Of a DNA stretch of 64,000 bases, positions 1-8,513 are shown in pieces. The notes below the pieces were generated by a model. It did no database searches. It worked only from the letters and a program-made list of their open reading frames with translations, and was not told the origin of the DNA. Every line of letters starts with the position of its first letter. Position 1 is the stretch's first letter. The DNA is taken from contig NZ_SMSJ01000018.1 of the NCBI RefSeq assembly GCF_004355005.1, positions 1-64,000 of the forward strand. Direction: 5' to 3'. The stretch is from Dankookia rubra (GTDB lineage Bacteria > Pseudomonadota > Alphaproteobacteria > Acetobacterales > Acetobacteraceae). A program made the position numbers and the translations under genes.

Positions 1-109
1 GGACCACTGGGGCCGGCGATTGGGGGCCGCCAACCTCCGCCTGATCGCCTCCATGCACCGCGCCATGGGCGGGCGCGCCCGCATCGCCGGCTGGATGGAG
101 CCGCCGTGA
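1..109 (+). CDS. C-terminal end of an unidentified protein (partial)
   Basis: The first 36 codons, read from base 2, are open and end at a TGA at 107-109. The tail reads ...LIASMHRAMGGRARIAGWMEPP. I do not recognise the family from so short a piece. It is supported only by the open frame running in from the left edge and by having the same orientation as ppa. The 216 bases to ppa hold only a small GC hairpin, so the two genes are probably transcribed separately. Confidence 0.45.
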   Translation, partial: DHWGRRLGAANLRLIASMHRAMGGRARIAGWMEPP

Positions 110-214
110 GCAGGGCGGGGCGCCCGGCGCGGCCGGCGCGCGCCGCGGGAATCCGCGCCGCGCGTGACGAGGGCGGCGGTTGGTGGCATGAGGGGCCGCG
201 CCGGCGGCGCAGGG

Positions 215-230
215 CGGGGCTTCGGCCCCG
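215..230. terminator. GC hairpin with TTCG loop, possible weak terminator
   Basis: CGGGGC-TTCG-GCCCCG forms a perfect 6-bp stem closed by a stable UUCG tetraloop between the partial gene and ppa. No clean T-run follows, only TGTTATGTT about 10 bases on, so termination is uncertain. It could equally lie in the ppa leader. Confidence 0.3.
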
Positions 231-325
231 GCCCGGATCCTGTTATGTTGCGGTGCGGCACGGGTCGGCGAGGCCCGTCCGCCCGCGCGCCCCAGGGGCC
301 ACGCGGCGCTTCATCGGAGAGACAC

Positions 326-859
326 ATGCGTATCGACGCCATCAGCATCGGCAAGAACCCGCCCGAGGATGTCAACGTCATCGTCGAGGTCGCCATCGGT
401 GGCGAGCCCATCAAGTACGAGATGGACAAGGACGCCGGGACCCTGGTGGTGGACCGCTTCCTCTACACGCCGATGCGCTATCCCGGGAATTACGGCTTCG
501 TGCCGCATACCCTGTCCGACGACGGCGACCCGATCGACGTGCTGATCGCCAATACCCGCCCGATCATCCCCGGCGCGGTGATCGCGGTCCGCCCGGTCGG
601 CGTGCTGAAGATGGAGGACGACGGCGGCGGCGACGAGAAGATCATCGCCGTGCCGGTGCCGAAGCTGACCAAGCGCTACGAGCGGGTGTTCAACTACACC
701 GACCTGCCGCAGATCACGCTCGACCAGATCCAGCACTTCTTCGAGCACTACAAGGACCTCGAGCCCGGCAAGTGGGTGAAGGTCGCCGGCTGGGGCGATG
801 CCGACGAAGCCAAGCGGCTGATCGTCGAGGCGATCGAGCGGGCCAAGGCGCAGGGCTGA
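326..859 (+). CDS. ppa: Inorganic pyrophosphatase (family I)
   Basis: Cytosolic Mg-dependent hydrolysis of pyrophosphate to two phosphates, which pulls biosynthetic reactions forward. The 177-residue length is typical of the bacterial family I hexameric enzyme. The signature DDGDPIDV is at residues 65-72, with the metal-binding aspartates expected at D66, D68 and D71. The conserved segments [14 protein letters not shown] and [12 protein letters not shown] are present. The frame is open further upstream, but family members begin like MRIDAISIG, and a purine-rich CGGAGAG lies 7-8 bases before this ATG, so 326 was chosen. It stands alone between the partial gene and the DUF445 gene. Confidence 0.97.
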   Translation: MRIDAISIGKNPPEDVNVIVEVAIGGEPIKYEMDKDAGTLVVDRFLYTPMRYPGNYGFVPHTLSDDGDPIDVLIANTRPIIPGAVIAVRPVGVLKMEDDGGGDEKIIAVPVPKLTKRYERVFNYTDLPQITLDQIQHFFEHYKDLEPGKWVKVAGWGDADEAKRLIVEAIERAKAQG

Positions 860-992
860 GGCTGGACGGCCGCCGCCTGCCCCGCGCCCGCATGGCCGGA
901 AGCGGGAGGCCGCGCCCGCCGCTTCCCGCTCCGCGTCCTTTGGCGTCCGGCCCGCTGGCGGCGGCAACCTCGCCTTCCCATCTGGGCGGCCG

Positions 993-2306
993 ATGAACGC
1001 GCTTCCCCCGACCGACCCCGCCCTCGGCCTGGCCCCGCGCCCGGCCGACCCGGAGGCCCCGCTGCGCGCGGCGCTGGCGCGGCACCGCGCCATCGCCACC
1101 GGGCTGCTGGCCGGGATGGCGGCGCTGATGCTCGGCGCCTATGCCCTGCCGCCGGGCTACTGGACCGAGTTGCTGCAGGCCGCGGCCAAGGCGGGCGTGG
1201 TCGGCGGCGTCGCCGACTGGTTCGCGGTAGCGGCACTGTTCCGCCGGCCGCTCGGCCTGCCGATCCCGCATACCGCCATCATCCCGGCGCAGAAGGAAAG
1301 GCTCGGCCAGGGGCTCGGCCGCTTCGTCGCCAACCACGTCTTCACCGAGGCCGAGGTGGCCCGGGTGCTCGGCCGGCTGGACCTGGCCGGCATCGCCCGC
1401 AGCTTCCTGGCGGACCCGGAGACGGCACGGCCGGCGGCGCAGGCGCTGGCGACCTCCCTGCCCCGGCTGCTGGCGAGCCTTGAGGATGGCCGCGCCCGCC
1501 GGCTGCTCGGCCGGCTGCTGCCGCGGCTGGCGGGCGGCGCCGGCGGGGCGCGGGTGGTGGCGCGGGCGCTGCGCGGCCTGGTCGAGGGCGGCCGGCACCA
1601 GGACGTGGTGGACCTGGCGATCGCCGAGCTGCGCCGCCTGCTGGTCGAGAAGGAAAGCCAGCTCCGCCAGACCATCGAGTCCAAGGTGCGGGAGGAAGGC
1701 GGCCGCCTCGTGGGCTGGGCGCTGGGCGCCACGGTGGCGGGGCGCGTGCTCGCCGGGGTGAATGCCGAGCTGGCGCGGATGGAGGCGGCCGACAGCGACC
1801 TGCGGCGCGCCTTCGAGGTCTGGCTGAAGGCCGAGGTCGAGCGGCTGGAGACCGACCCGGAACGCGCCGCGGCGCTCGGCCGGGCGATGCGGAAGGCGAT
1901 GGCGCACCCGACCGTCGCCGCCTGGGTGGAGGATGTCTGGGCCCGCCTCCGCGGGGCGCTCGAGGCCGACGCGGCCAATCCGCAGGGCCGCACGGTGGCG
2001 CTGCTGGAAGGCGCCTTCGCCAATGCCGGCACCCTGCTGGCCGAGGACCCGGCGGCGCGGGCGCGGCTCAATCACGCCGTCCAGCGGGCGCTGGTGCGGC
2101 TGATGCCGGCGGCGCGGGCGCAGCTCGCGGCCTTCATCGCCCAGGTGGTGGCGGGCTGGGACACTGCGCAGGTGACCGAGAAGATCGAGCTCCGGGTCGG
2201 CCGCGACCTGCAATACGTGCGGATGAACGGGACGCTGGTCGGCTTCCTCGTCGGCGGGGCGCTCTATGCGCTGCTGACGGCGGTCTTCGGTCGGGTGGCG
2301 TTTTGA
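993..2306 (+). CDS. DUF445 family inner-membrane protein
   Basis: 437 residues. A hydrophobic segment at about 32-52 and another at the extreme C-terminus (about 410-432) suggest two membrane anchors around a long, alanine- and arginine-rich, mostly helical region. The DUF445 (YjiN-like) hallmark is the stretch after the first helix, KAGVVGGVADWFAVAALFRR, followed by PLGLPIPHTAIIPAQKERLG. The biochemical role of DUF445 is not established. It begins about 130 bases after ppa on the same strand. The VapBC operator and antitoxin start within 45 bases of its stop. Confidence 0.85.
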   Translation: MNALPPTDPALGLAPRPADPEAPLRAALARHRAIATGLLAGMAALMLGAYALPPGYWTELLQAAAKAGVVGGVADWFAVAALFRRPLGLPIPHTAIIPAQKERLGQGLGRFVANHVFTEAEVARVLGRLDLAGIARSFLADPETARPAAQALATSLPRLLASLEDGRARRLLGRLLPRLAGGAGGARVVARALRGLVEGGRHQDVVDLAIAELRRLLVEKESQLRQTIESKVREEGGRLVGWALGATVAGRVLAGVNAELARMEAADSDLRRAFEVWLKAEVERLETDPERAAALGRAMRKAMAHPTVAAWVEDVWARLRGALEADAANPQGRTVALLEGAFANAGTLLAEDPAARARLNHAVQRALVRLMPAARAQLAAFIAQVVAGWDTAQVTEKIELRVGRDLQYVRMNGTLVGFLVGGALYALLTAVFGRVAF

Positions 2307-2311
2307 TCTGT

Positions 2312-2339
2312 TGTGTATCCATCCGTCCCGCGGTACACA
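2312..2339. promoter_or_regulatory. Candidate VapBC operator (inverted repeat)
   Basis: TGTGTA at 2312-2317 is mirrored by TACACA at 2334-2339 in the short gap between the DUF445 stop and the vapB start. VapB antitoxins usually autoregulate by binding such palindromes close to their own start. This assignment rests on position and symmetry only. Confidence 0.45.
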
Positions 2340-2347
2340 CGAATATC

Positions 2348-2602
2348 ATGCGCACCAATATCGAGATCGACGACGGGCTGATCGCCGAGGCCATGGCGCG
2401 CGGCGGCCATCCGACCAAGAAGGCGGCGGTCGAGGCAGGACTGCACCTGCTGGTGCGCCTGGCGCGGCAGCGGGAGGCCGCGGCGGCGCTCTGGGGCAGC
2501 GACCCCGACTACCTGGTGCCGCCCGAGGACGCGCCGCGCGACCCGGCGCTGCACGAAACCCAGGCGCCCCTCCGCGGGGGCAACCAGGCGCCTCCCCGCT
2601 GA
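2348..2602 (+). CDS. vapB: Type II antitoxin, VapB family
   Basis: 84 residues. The N-terminus MRTNIEIDDGLIAEAM is the typical ribbon-helix-helix segment of the VapB_antitoxin family (often MRTNIEIDDELI...), used for DNA binding and dimerisation. It is followed by a helix (TKKAAVEAGLHLLVRL) and a C-terminal tail containing LWGSDPDYL, the part that normally plugs the toxin active site. The frame is open upstream (from 2303), but homologues start at MRTN and the upstream codons overlap the operator, so 2348 was chosen. Its stop overlaps the vapC start, which implies tight translational coupling. Confidence 0.88.
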   Translation: MRTNIEIDDGLIAEAMARGGHPTKKAAVEAGLHLLVRLARQREAAAALWGSDPDYLVPPEDAPRDPALHETQAPLRGGNQAPPR

Positions 2603-2994
2603 TCGCCGTCGATACCAGCGTTCTGGTCGACGTGATCCGGCGGGCGGATACGCCCGCCGCGCGCGCCTTCGCCCGGCTCGCGGATGCCGAGATCCTCGTG
2701 ATCGGCGACATCGTGCTGCTGGAGGTCCTGCAGGGATCCTCGAGCGAGCGCCGGGCCCGCGAGGCGGAAGCCTGGCTGCGCCGCTTCGAGGTCGTCGCCA
2801 TGCTGGACGACGCGCTGGCCGCGCAGGCCGCGGCGCACTGCCGCCGCCTGCGCGGCCTCGGCGTCACCCCGCGCAGCATCGCGGACCTCGTCATCGCCAG
2901 CTGGTGCATCGCCCATGCGGTGCCGCTGCTGCAGCGCGACCGCGACTTCGCCCTGATGGCCGAGCATCTCGGCCTGCAGCTGGTGGCGGCATGA
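2599..2994 (+). CDS. vapC: VapC toxin, PIN-domain ribonuclease, apparent CTG start
   Basis: 131 residues if translation begins at the CTG that shares bases with the vapB stop (CTGA). PIN-domain endoribonucleases of this family cleave tRNA or rRNA and are neutralised by VapB. All four acidic metal ligands are visible: D5 in AVDTSVLVD, E42 in LLEVLQG, D96 in SIADLVIA and D114 in LQRDRDF. The frame stays open upstream inside vapB, but it contains no ATG, GTG or TTG there. Decoding CTG as initiator methionine gives MIAVDTSVLVD, the usual VapC beginning. The gene ends ATGA into a possible start of the next gene. Confidence 0.87.
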   Translation: MIAVDTSVLVDVIRRADTPAARAFARLADAEILVIGDIVLLEVLQGSSSERRAREAEAWLRRFEVVAMLDDALAAQAAAHCRRLRGLGVTPRSIADLVIASWCIAHAVPLLQRDRDFALMAEHLGLQLVAA

Positions 2995-3035
2995 ACGCCC
3001 CTTCCCCTGCCGGCGGTCCGGCCTACACTTCCGGC

Positions 3036-4079
3036 ATGACCCTCGGCCTCTCGATCCTCGACCAGTCCACCATCGCCTCCGGCCGCGGCGCCGATGCGGC
3101 GATCCGCGAGACCCTGGCGCTGGCGCGTCTCGCGGACCGATGGGGCTATGGCCGCTACTGGCTGGCCGAGCACCACAACAGCGACAGCCATGCCGGCTCG
3201 GCACCGGAGATGCTGGTCGCCGCGATCGCCGCCACCACGGCGCGGATCCGCATCGGCACCGCCGGCGTCATGCTGCCGCACTACAGCGCGCTGAAGGTGG
3301 CCGAGCAGTTCAAGGTGGCCGAGGCGATCGCGCCCGGGCGGATCGACCTCGGGGTCGGCCGCGCCCCGGGCAGCGACGGCCGCACCGCCTTCGCGCTGAA
3401 CCCCAACGCCCGCGAGGCCGCCGACAATTTCCCGAACCAGGTGATGGACCTGCTGGGCTGGCTCGGCGACGGGCTGCCGGAGGGGCACCCCTTCCGCGCC
3501 GTCGCCGCCAACCCGCAGGTGCCGGGCCGGCCGCAGGTCTGGATGCTGGGCAGCAGCGACTACGGCGCCCAGGTCGCGGCCTATTTCGGCCTGCCCTACT
3601 GCTTCGCGCATTTCATCAGCGACCGCGCCTCGGAGCAGGTGACGGCGCTCTACCGGGAGGGCTTCCGGCCGCATCCCGGCCACGCCGGACGCCTCGCCGC
3701 GCCGCATTGCGCACTCGGCGTCTTCGCCCTGACCGCGGAGACCGAGGCGGAGGCCTGGCGGCTCTACAAGTCGCGCGAACTCTGGCGGCTCTACCGCGAC
3801 ACCGGCCGCTTCCCGCCGCTGCCGAGCGTCGCCGAGGCCGAGGCCTATCCCTTTACCGAGGCCGAGCGGGCGCACCTGGCGCCGCTCCGCGCCAAGGCCC
3901 TGGTCGGCGCGCCGGAGCAGGTGCGGGCGAAGCTCGAGGCGCTGGCGGCGGCGCATGGGGTGCAGGAAGTCGCGGTGCTCACCCCCTGCCATGATCCGGC
4001 GACGCGGCAGGCCAGCTACCGCCTGCTAGCGGAGGCCTTCGGTTTGCGGCAGGCGCCCCTGCCGCTGGCGGCGGAGTAG
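3036..4079 (+). CDS. LLM-class flavin-dependent oxidoreductase (MsnO8-like)
   Basis: 347 residues, a luciferase-like TIM-barrel monooxygenase using reduced flavin. Evidence includes the N-terminus MTLGLSILDQSTIASGRGAD, the RYWLAEHHN motif near residue 45, and the GRIDLGVGRAPGSDGRT segment typical of bacterial luciferase-like enzymes. The substrate cannot be told from sequence. A start at 2991 is also possible, because its ATG overlaps the vapC stop as ATGA, but relatives begin at MTLGLSILDQS, so 3036 was preferred. The last codons and stop lie in a 21-base duplication. It converges on the next gene. Confidence 0.88.
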   Translation: MTLGLSILDQSTIASGRGADAAIRETLALARLADRWGYGRYWLAEHHNSDSHAGSAPEMLVAAIAATTARIRIGTAGVMLPHYSALKVAEQFKVAEAIAPGRIDLGVGRAPGSDGRTAFALNPNAREAADNFPNQVMDLLGWLGDGLPEGHPFRAVAANPQVPGRPQVWMLGSSDYGAQVAAYFGLPYCFAHFISDRASEQVTALYREGFRPHPGHAGRLAAPHCALGVFALTAETEAEAWRLYKSRELWRLYRDTGRFPPLPSVAEAEAYPFTEAERAHLAPLRAKALVGAPEQVRAKLEALAAAHGVQEVAVLTPCHDPATRQASYRLLAEAFGLRQAPLPLAAE

Positions 4080-4101
4080 GTATCGCTGGCGGCGGAGTAG
4101 G
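4063..4101. repeat. 21-base tandem duplication around the oxidoreductase stop
   Basis: CGCTGGCGGCGGAGTAGG occurs at 4063-4080, spanning the last codons and TAG stop of the LLM oxidoreductase, and again at 4084-4101 with a unit spacing of 21. It looks like a recent local duplication in the convergent intergenic gap. Confidence 0.8.
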
Positions 4102-4103
4102 CC

Positions 4104-4622
4104 TCAGCGGTTCGCGCCGCCGCCCTGCACCGCCGGCGCCGGCATGCTGGCCCCGGCCTGGCCGGCGGCCGAGACGACATGGCCGCGCAACTCGGACAGC
4201 ACCTGCAGCGCGTCCTGCGCGGCGGTATCGGCCTTCTCCTTCGACAGCGAACGGTCCGGCCCCACCTCGGACAGGTCGTGCTGCATGCGGCGCTGCGCCT
4301 GCTGGTAGGCGACGGTCTCGGAAAAGGACTGCGGCACCTTCTGCATGTCGCTCCAGGCGGCGCGGAGCACCTGCATCAGCTCGATGCGCTCCTGCGAGGC
4401 GGCGCCCGCCTGGCTTTCGGTGCGGCCGGCGGCATGCGCCTCGCGTGCCCTGGCGAGGCGCGTCTCGGCCGCCTGCAGCTGCAGCGCATAGGATTGCAGC
4501 GCGGCGCCGGGACCGGTGGCGGGGGTGGCGCCACGGGCGGTCTCCTGCACCGATTGGGCGCAGGCCGGGGCCAGGGGCAGAGCCAGCAGGGCCATGGCGG
4601 CCAGGGCCGGGAATACGCGCAT
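4104..4622 (-). CDS. Secreted hypothetical protein with helical core
   Basis: 172 residues from the chosen ATG (MRVFPALAAMALLALP), which opens a signal peptide with a likely cleavage after ACA-Q. An in-frame ATG five codons upstream gives a worse signal sequence. The mature part is rich in Ala, Gln, Glu and Arg and looks helical, possibly coiled coil, at about residues 45-150 (QLQAAETRLARAREAHAAGR, then QKVPQSFSETVAYQQAQRRM). It ends in a Gly/Ala tail. No family is recognised, and a periplasmic location is inferred. It converges on the LLM gene. Confidence 0.6.
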   Translation of the reverse strand: MRVFPALAAMALLALPLAPACAQSVQETARGATPATGPGAALQSYALQLQAAETRLARAREAHAAGRTESQAGAASQERIELMQVLRAAWSDMQKVPQSFSETVAYQQAQRRMQHDLSEVGPDRSLSKEKADTAAQDALQVLSELRGHVVSAAGQAGASMPAPAVQGGGANR

Positions 4623-4697
4623 CGTCGCCTCCTCCATCGCTCCCCCGGCGAACGCAAGGCGGGGCGAGGCGGTTGCCGGGGCGGCGCAGGGGGGCGG

Positions 4698-5669
4698 TCA
4701 GTCGGGCCGGATCGCGTTCTCCCGCACCACCGCCCCCCAGGTGGCGATCTGCTGCTCGACAAAGGCCTGCAGCGCCGGCGGGTCGGACAGTACCAGGCGG
4801 GCCTGCTGCGTCTCCTCCATCTGCCGGCGGACGCGGTCCTCCGACAGGCTCTCGCGCAGCGCGGCGTTCATCCGGGCGACCAGCGGGGCGGGCGTGCCGG
4901 CAGGGGCGAAGACGCCCCACCACGCCTCCGCCTCCAGCCCGGGGAAGCCGGCCTCCGCCGCGGTCTGCACCTGGGCCAGGGCGGGCAGCCGGGCCGGGCC
5001 GAACTGGGCGATGGCGCGCAGCGAGCCGCCGGCGACGTGCGGCGCCAGCAGCGCGGCGCTGCCGATCATCACGTCGACATGGCCGGCAATGGTGTCGTTC
5101 ACCGCCAGCCCGCCGCCGCGATAGGCAAGGTGGGGCATGCGCGTGCCGCTACGCGACTGGAGCAGCATCATGGTCAGGTGGCCGATCGTGCCGTTGCCGG
5201 TCGAGCCGTAGGAGACCGCGTCGGGCTTCGCCTTGGCCGCCGCGACCAGCCCGGCGAGGTCCCGGAAGGGCCGGTCGGGCCGGCAGGCGATGACATAGGG
5301 CGCGCCGCCGATCAGCATCACCGGGTCGAGGTCGCGGGTCAGGTTGAACCCGAGGTTCGGCAGCAGCGCAGGCAGCACCGCATGGCTGTCGAAGGTCAAC
5401 AGCCAGGTCTGCCCGTCCGGCGCGGCGCGGACCACCGCCTCGGTGCCGATGGCGCCGGCGGCACCGGAGCGGTTCTCCACCACCACGGGCTGGCCGAGTC
5501 GTTGCCCCAGCCCGACCGAGGCGAGCCGGGCGACGGCGTCGGTCGAGCCGCCCGGGGCGAAGGGGACGACGATGCGGATGGCGCCGGGCCCCTGGGCGCG
5601 CAGCGCCGGGGCGGCGAGTGCGGCACCGGCCAGGCCGAGCGCCGTGCGGCGGGTGATGCGGTGGGTCAT
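4698..5669 (-). CDS. Bug/TctC-type tripartite tricarboxylate transporter substrate-binding protein
   Basis: 323 residues. The N-terminus MTHRITRRTALGLAGAALAAPALRA is an export signal with a twin-arginine-like RR. The mature protein starts with the Bug fold: IRIVVPFAPGGSTDAVARL, QPVVVENRSGAAGAIGTEAV, then the DLDPVMLIGG and SYGSTGNGTIGHL segments, which form the two lobes that usually bind a small carboxylate. No tctA or tctB membrane genes are nearby, so it is an orphan binding protein, as is common in this lineage. Its ligand is unknown. Confidence 0.93.
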   Translation of the reverse strand: MTHRITRRTALGLAGAALAAPALRAQGPGAIRIVVPFAPGGSTDAVARLASVGLGQRLGQPVVVENRSGAAGAIGTEAVVRAAPDGQTWLLTFDSHAVLPALLPNLGFNLTRDLDPVMLIGGAPYVIACRPDRPFRDLAGLVAAAKAKPDAVSYGSTGNGTIGHLTMMLLQSRSGTRMPHLAYRGGGLAVNDTIAGHVDVMIGSAALLAPHVAGGSLRAIAQFGPARLPALAQVQTAAEAGFPGLEAEAWWGVFAPAGTPAPLVARMNAALRESLSEDRVRRQMEETQQARLVLSDPPALQAFVEQQIATWGAVVRENAIRPD

Positions 5670-5730
5670 CGACTTGCTTCCCCCTTGGATTGGCCATCCT
5701 CTACAGCAACCCAGCGGTTTGCGCAGGCCC

Positions 5731-6069
5731 CTAGCCTCGGGGGAAATCGTCGGGCCGGAAGGCGTGCCGGCGCCGGTGCGGCCGACGGTGCCGCCACCAG
5801 TCGAGCACCGGTCCGACCCCGAGCAGCGGCGTCGCCGCGATCGTCGCCAGTGCCAGCCCGGCCGCCAACAGCCGGGCGCCGAGCGCGAAGGCCAGAACGG
5901 TCAGCCCCGCCAGCGACCCGATCGCCGCGCTGCCCAGCGCCGCCCAGCCGATCAGCCGCCGGTGCCGGGCATCCAGCCAAGCGGGTGGGCTGCTGCGATC
6001 GGTGCGGGGCGTGCCGTCCGGCGCGACGTCATAGAGGCGGTTGGGATCGACTTCGAAGGGCTGGGACAG
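5731..6069 (-). CDS. Small membrane protein, paralogue of its upstream neighbour, apparent CTG start
   Basis: 112 residues if read from a CTG whose codon is at 6069-6067. A strong GGAGGT sits 5 bases upstream on the minus strand, and there is no ATG, GTG or TTG between the preceding in-frame stop and the conserved N-terminal motif. The protein reads LSQPFEVDPNRLYDVAPDG, then two hydrophobic helices (IGWAALGSAAIGSLAGLTVL and LLAAGLALATIAATPLLGVG), and ends with DWWRHRRPHRRRHAFRPDDF. It shares a DP-x4-D-x2-PDG N-terminus and a WWR-basic end with the gene before it in the same frame, so the pair look like a tandem duplication. Function is unknown. Confidence 0.65.
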   Translation of the reverse strand: MSQPFEVDPNRLYDVAPDGTPRTDRSSPPAWLDARHRRLIGWAALGSAAIGSLAGLTVLAFALGARLLAAGLALATIAATPLLGVGPVLDWWRHRRPHRRRHAFRPDDFPRG

Positions 6070-6096
6070 GCGGCACCTCCGCCGGTCACCGCTGGC

Positions 6097-6459
6097 TCAG
6101 CGGCGCAGGACCACGAAGCGGACGGCACCCGCGCCGGGCGGCGAACCAGGCCCCGCGCCCGGCGTGCCGCCGCGGCGCAGCCGCCGCAGCCGCCACCAGA
6201 GCGAGACGAAGGCGACCAGCCCGGCGCCGATGGCGACCGGCAGCAGCAGCCCGACGAAAAGGATGGCGAGCGCCACCAGCAGCAGCCCGCCGGCGGCCAG
6301 CGTCAGCAGCAGCGCCACGCCGCCGACCTTGCCGAGCGCCCGGTCGAAGCCGCCGCGCGGCGGCGGCAGCGCGTCGCGGAACTCGCCGTCCGGCGTCATG
6401 TCGAGGATGGGCGGGGTCGGGTCCTGGAAGGGCGAGCCCGGGCGCCGGTGCGTGTCCAT
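6097..6459 (-). CDS. Small two-helix membrane protein, hypothetical
   Basis: 120 residues from the ATG at 6459 (MDTHRRPGSPFQDPTPPILD). The upstream in-frame extension is arginine-rich and looks non-coding. A soluble N-terminus carries DPTPPILDMTPDG. Two adjacent hydrophobic stretches follow (VGGVALLLTLAAGGLLLVAL, then FVGLLLPVAIGAGLVAFVSL), then WWRLRRLRRGG, a positive-inside C-terminus. It lies immediately upstream of its CTG-start paralogue, with 27 bases between them. No named family is recognised. Confidence 0.6.
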   Translation of the reverse strand: MDTHRRPGSPFQDPTPPILDMTPDGEFRDALPPPRGGFDRALGKVGGVALLLTLAAGGLLLVALAILFVGLLLPVAIGAGLVAFVSLWWRLRRLRRGGTPGAGPGSPPGAGAVRFVVLRR

Positions 6460-6799
6460 GGGAGGGATGTTGCCCAGGCCGGCCGCCGGTTCAAGCCCAG
6501 CGCGGCGCGCGCGGCGCAACGAAGCGTATCGGCCCGAATGTTTGCGCGGCGAGGTTCGGTCACCTGGCCGTATCGCCTTCCCATCATGTTTCATCTAACA
6601 GGGCGGCAGAGAGGCCCGGCAGAAGACCGGGCACCACGAACAAGGAACCCCGCCCGGCCATTCCGGCCCGAAGCAACGCCGAGGGCATGTACGCCGCTGC
6701 CACCGCGGCGCGATCCGCCAGCGGCACATCGGGCCGAGGGGCCGGCTTTGGGGGGGGATGTCCAGCAGCCTGACGCGCAAGGAGGCGCAGTACCCGGCC
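6460..6799. other. Divergent intergenic region, nothing else recognised
   Basis: 340 bases between the small membrane gene (minus) and lactate permease (plus). It must hold promoters for both directions. The less GC-rich patch CGTATCGCCTTCCCATCATGTT near 6570-6594 is the only promoter-like composition. No RNA gene or clear palindrome was seen. Confidence 0.4.
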
Positions 6800-8497
6800 A
6801 TGGCCACCTGGAACCAGCTCTACGATCCCTTCGGGTCGATCCTGTTATCCGCCCTCGTCGCCGCCCTGCCAGTGGCGACCATGCTGATCGCCCTCGCCTT
6901 CCTGCACATCGCCGCGCATGTCGCGGCGATCGCGGCGCTGGTGGTGGCGCTGCTGGTGGCGGTCTTCGTCTTCGGCATGCCGGCCGACATCGCCGGGCGG
7001 GCGGCCGGATTGGGCATCGCCAGCGGGCTGTTCCCGATCGGCTGGATCGTGCTGAACATCATCTTTCTTTACCGGCTCACGGTGGCGAACGGGTCATTCA
7101 AGCGGCTGCAGGAGACGATCGCCGGCGTCACGCCGGACCGCCGGCTGCAGCTGCTGCTGATCGCCTTCGCCTTCGGCGCCTTCTTCGAGGGCGCGGCGGG
7201 CTTCGGCACGCCGGTCGCGGTGACCGGCGCGGTGCTGATCGGCCTCGGCTTCTCGCCGCTGGCGGCCTCCGGCCTTTCGCTGATCGCCAATACCGCCCCG
7301 GTCGCCTATGGCGCGCTGGGGACGCCGGTGATCGCGCTGGCCGGCGTCACGGGTCTCGACCTGATGGACCTGTCGGCGATGATCGGCCGGCAGCTGCCCT
7401 TCTTCTCCCTGATTGTTCCCTTCTGGCTGATCTGGGCCTTCGCCGGCTTCCGCGGGATGCTGGCGATCTGGCCGGCCATCCTGGTCACCGGCGTCTCCTT
7501 CGCCGTGCCGCAGTTCCTGGTGTCCAACTACATGGGTCCCTACCTCGTCGACGTGATCGCGGCGCTGGTCTCGCTGGCCTGCCTCACGGGCTTCCTGCGG
7601 GTCTGGCAGCCGAAGGAGATCTGGACGAGCGCCAAGCTCGGCGGCCGCGCCGCGGCGGTCGAGGAAGCCACTGCCCAGGGGACCGGCCCCTCGCCGGCCG
7701 GCGGCGCGGGCGGCGCGGCGGTCGCCTTCGACGGCAGCACCTTGCTGGCCTGGATGCCCTGGCTGGTCCTGACGGTCTTCGTCTTCCTCTGGGGCCTCGG
7801 CGACATCAAGGCCTTCCTGAACGGGGTGTACAACCTCTCCTTCCCGATCGAGGGGCTGCACCGCGCCGTCATCAAGGTGCCGCCGGTGGTCGCCGCGCCG
7901 GTGCCGGAGCCGGCGGTCTTCGCCTTCAACATCCTGTCGATGACCGGCACCGGCATCCTCTTCGCGGCGCTGCTCGGCGGCTTCGCCATGGGTTTCGGCC
8001 CGGTCGCGATGATCCGCGAATATGGCAGGACGATTTGGGTGGTGCGCTACTCGCTGCTGACCATCGCGGCGATGCTCGGGCTCGGCTATCTCACGCGCTA
8101 TTCCGGGCTGGATGCGACGATGGGCCTGGCCTTCGCCGCGACCGGGGTGCTCTACCCCTTCTTCGGCACGCTGCTGGGCTGGCTCGGCGTGGCGCTGACG
8201 GGCTCCGACACCGCGTCCAACGTGCTGTTCGGCGGGCTGCAAAAGATCACCGCGCAGCAGATCGGCCTCTCGCCGGTGCTGATGGCGGCGGCGAATTCCT
8301 CGGGCGGCGTGATGGGCAAGATGATCGACGCGCAGAGCATCGTGGTCGCCTCCACCGCCACCGGCTGGTTCGGGCATGAGGGCGAGATCCTGCGCTACGT
8401 CTTCTTCCACAGCATCGCCCTGGCCTGCCTGGTCGGGCTGCTGGTGACGCTGCAGGCCTATGTGCCGCCCTTCACCGCGATGGTGGTGGGCGGCTGA
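6800..8497 (+). CDS. lldP: L-lactate permease
   Basis: 565 residues with about 12-14 hydrophobic segments, an inner-membrane lactate/glycolate:proton symporter of the LctP family. The N-terminus [20 protein letters not shown] aligns by eye with the classic LldP start (MNLWQQ.YDP.G), so 6800 was chosen over the in-frame ATG at 6758. The family segments [41 protein letters not shown] and, near the end, [16 protein letters not shown] are all present. A lactate dehydrogenase is not adjacent, so it is a stand-alone uptake gene here. It converges on a decayed gene 16 bases downstream. Confidence 0.93.
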   Translation: MATWNQLYDPFGSILLSALVAALPVATMLIALAFLHIAAHVAAIAALVVALLVAVFVFGMPADIAGRAAGLGIASGLFPIGWIVLNIIFLYRLTVANGSFKRLQETIAGVTPDRRLQLLLIAFAFGAFFEGAAGFGTPVAVTGAVLIGLGFSPLAASGLSLIANTAPVAYGALGTPVIALAGVTGLDLMDLSAMIGRQLPFFSLIVPFWLIWAFAGFRGMLAIWPAILVTGVSFAVPQFLVSNYMGPYLVDVIAALVSLACLTGFLRVWQPKEIWTSAKLGGRAAAVEEATAQGTGPSPAGGAGGAAVAFDGSTLLAWMPWLVLTVFVFLWGLGDIKAFLNGVYNLSFPIEGLHRAVIKVPPVVAAPVPEPAVFAFNILSMTGTGILFAALLGGFAMGFGPVAMIREYGRTIWVVRYSLLTIAAMLGLGYLTRYSGLDATMGLAFAATGVLYPFFGTLLGWLGVALTGSDTASNVLFGGLQKITAQQIGLSPVLMAAANSSGGVMGKMIDAQSIVVASTATGWFGHEGEILRYVFFHSIALACLVGLLVTLQAYVPPFTAMVVGG

Positions 8498-8513
8498 GCC
8501 GGCCGCGGCGCTG

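Noticed and set aside
5344-8379. 1011-codon frame overlapping the Bug gene end, the two small membrane genes and lactate permease
   Set aside because: It is a GC-driven shadow of several genes, Arg- and Gln-rich, with no domain. The real frames carry clear family motifs.
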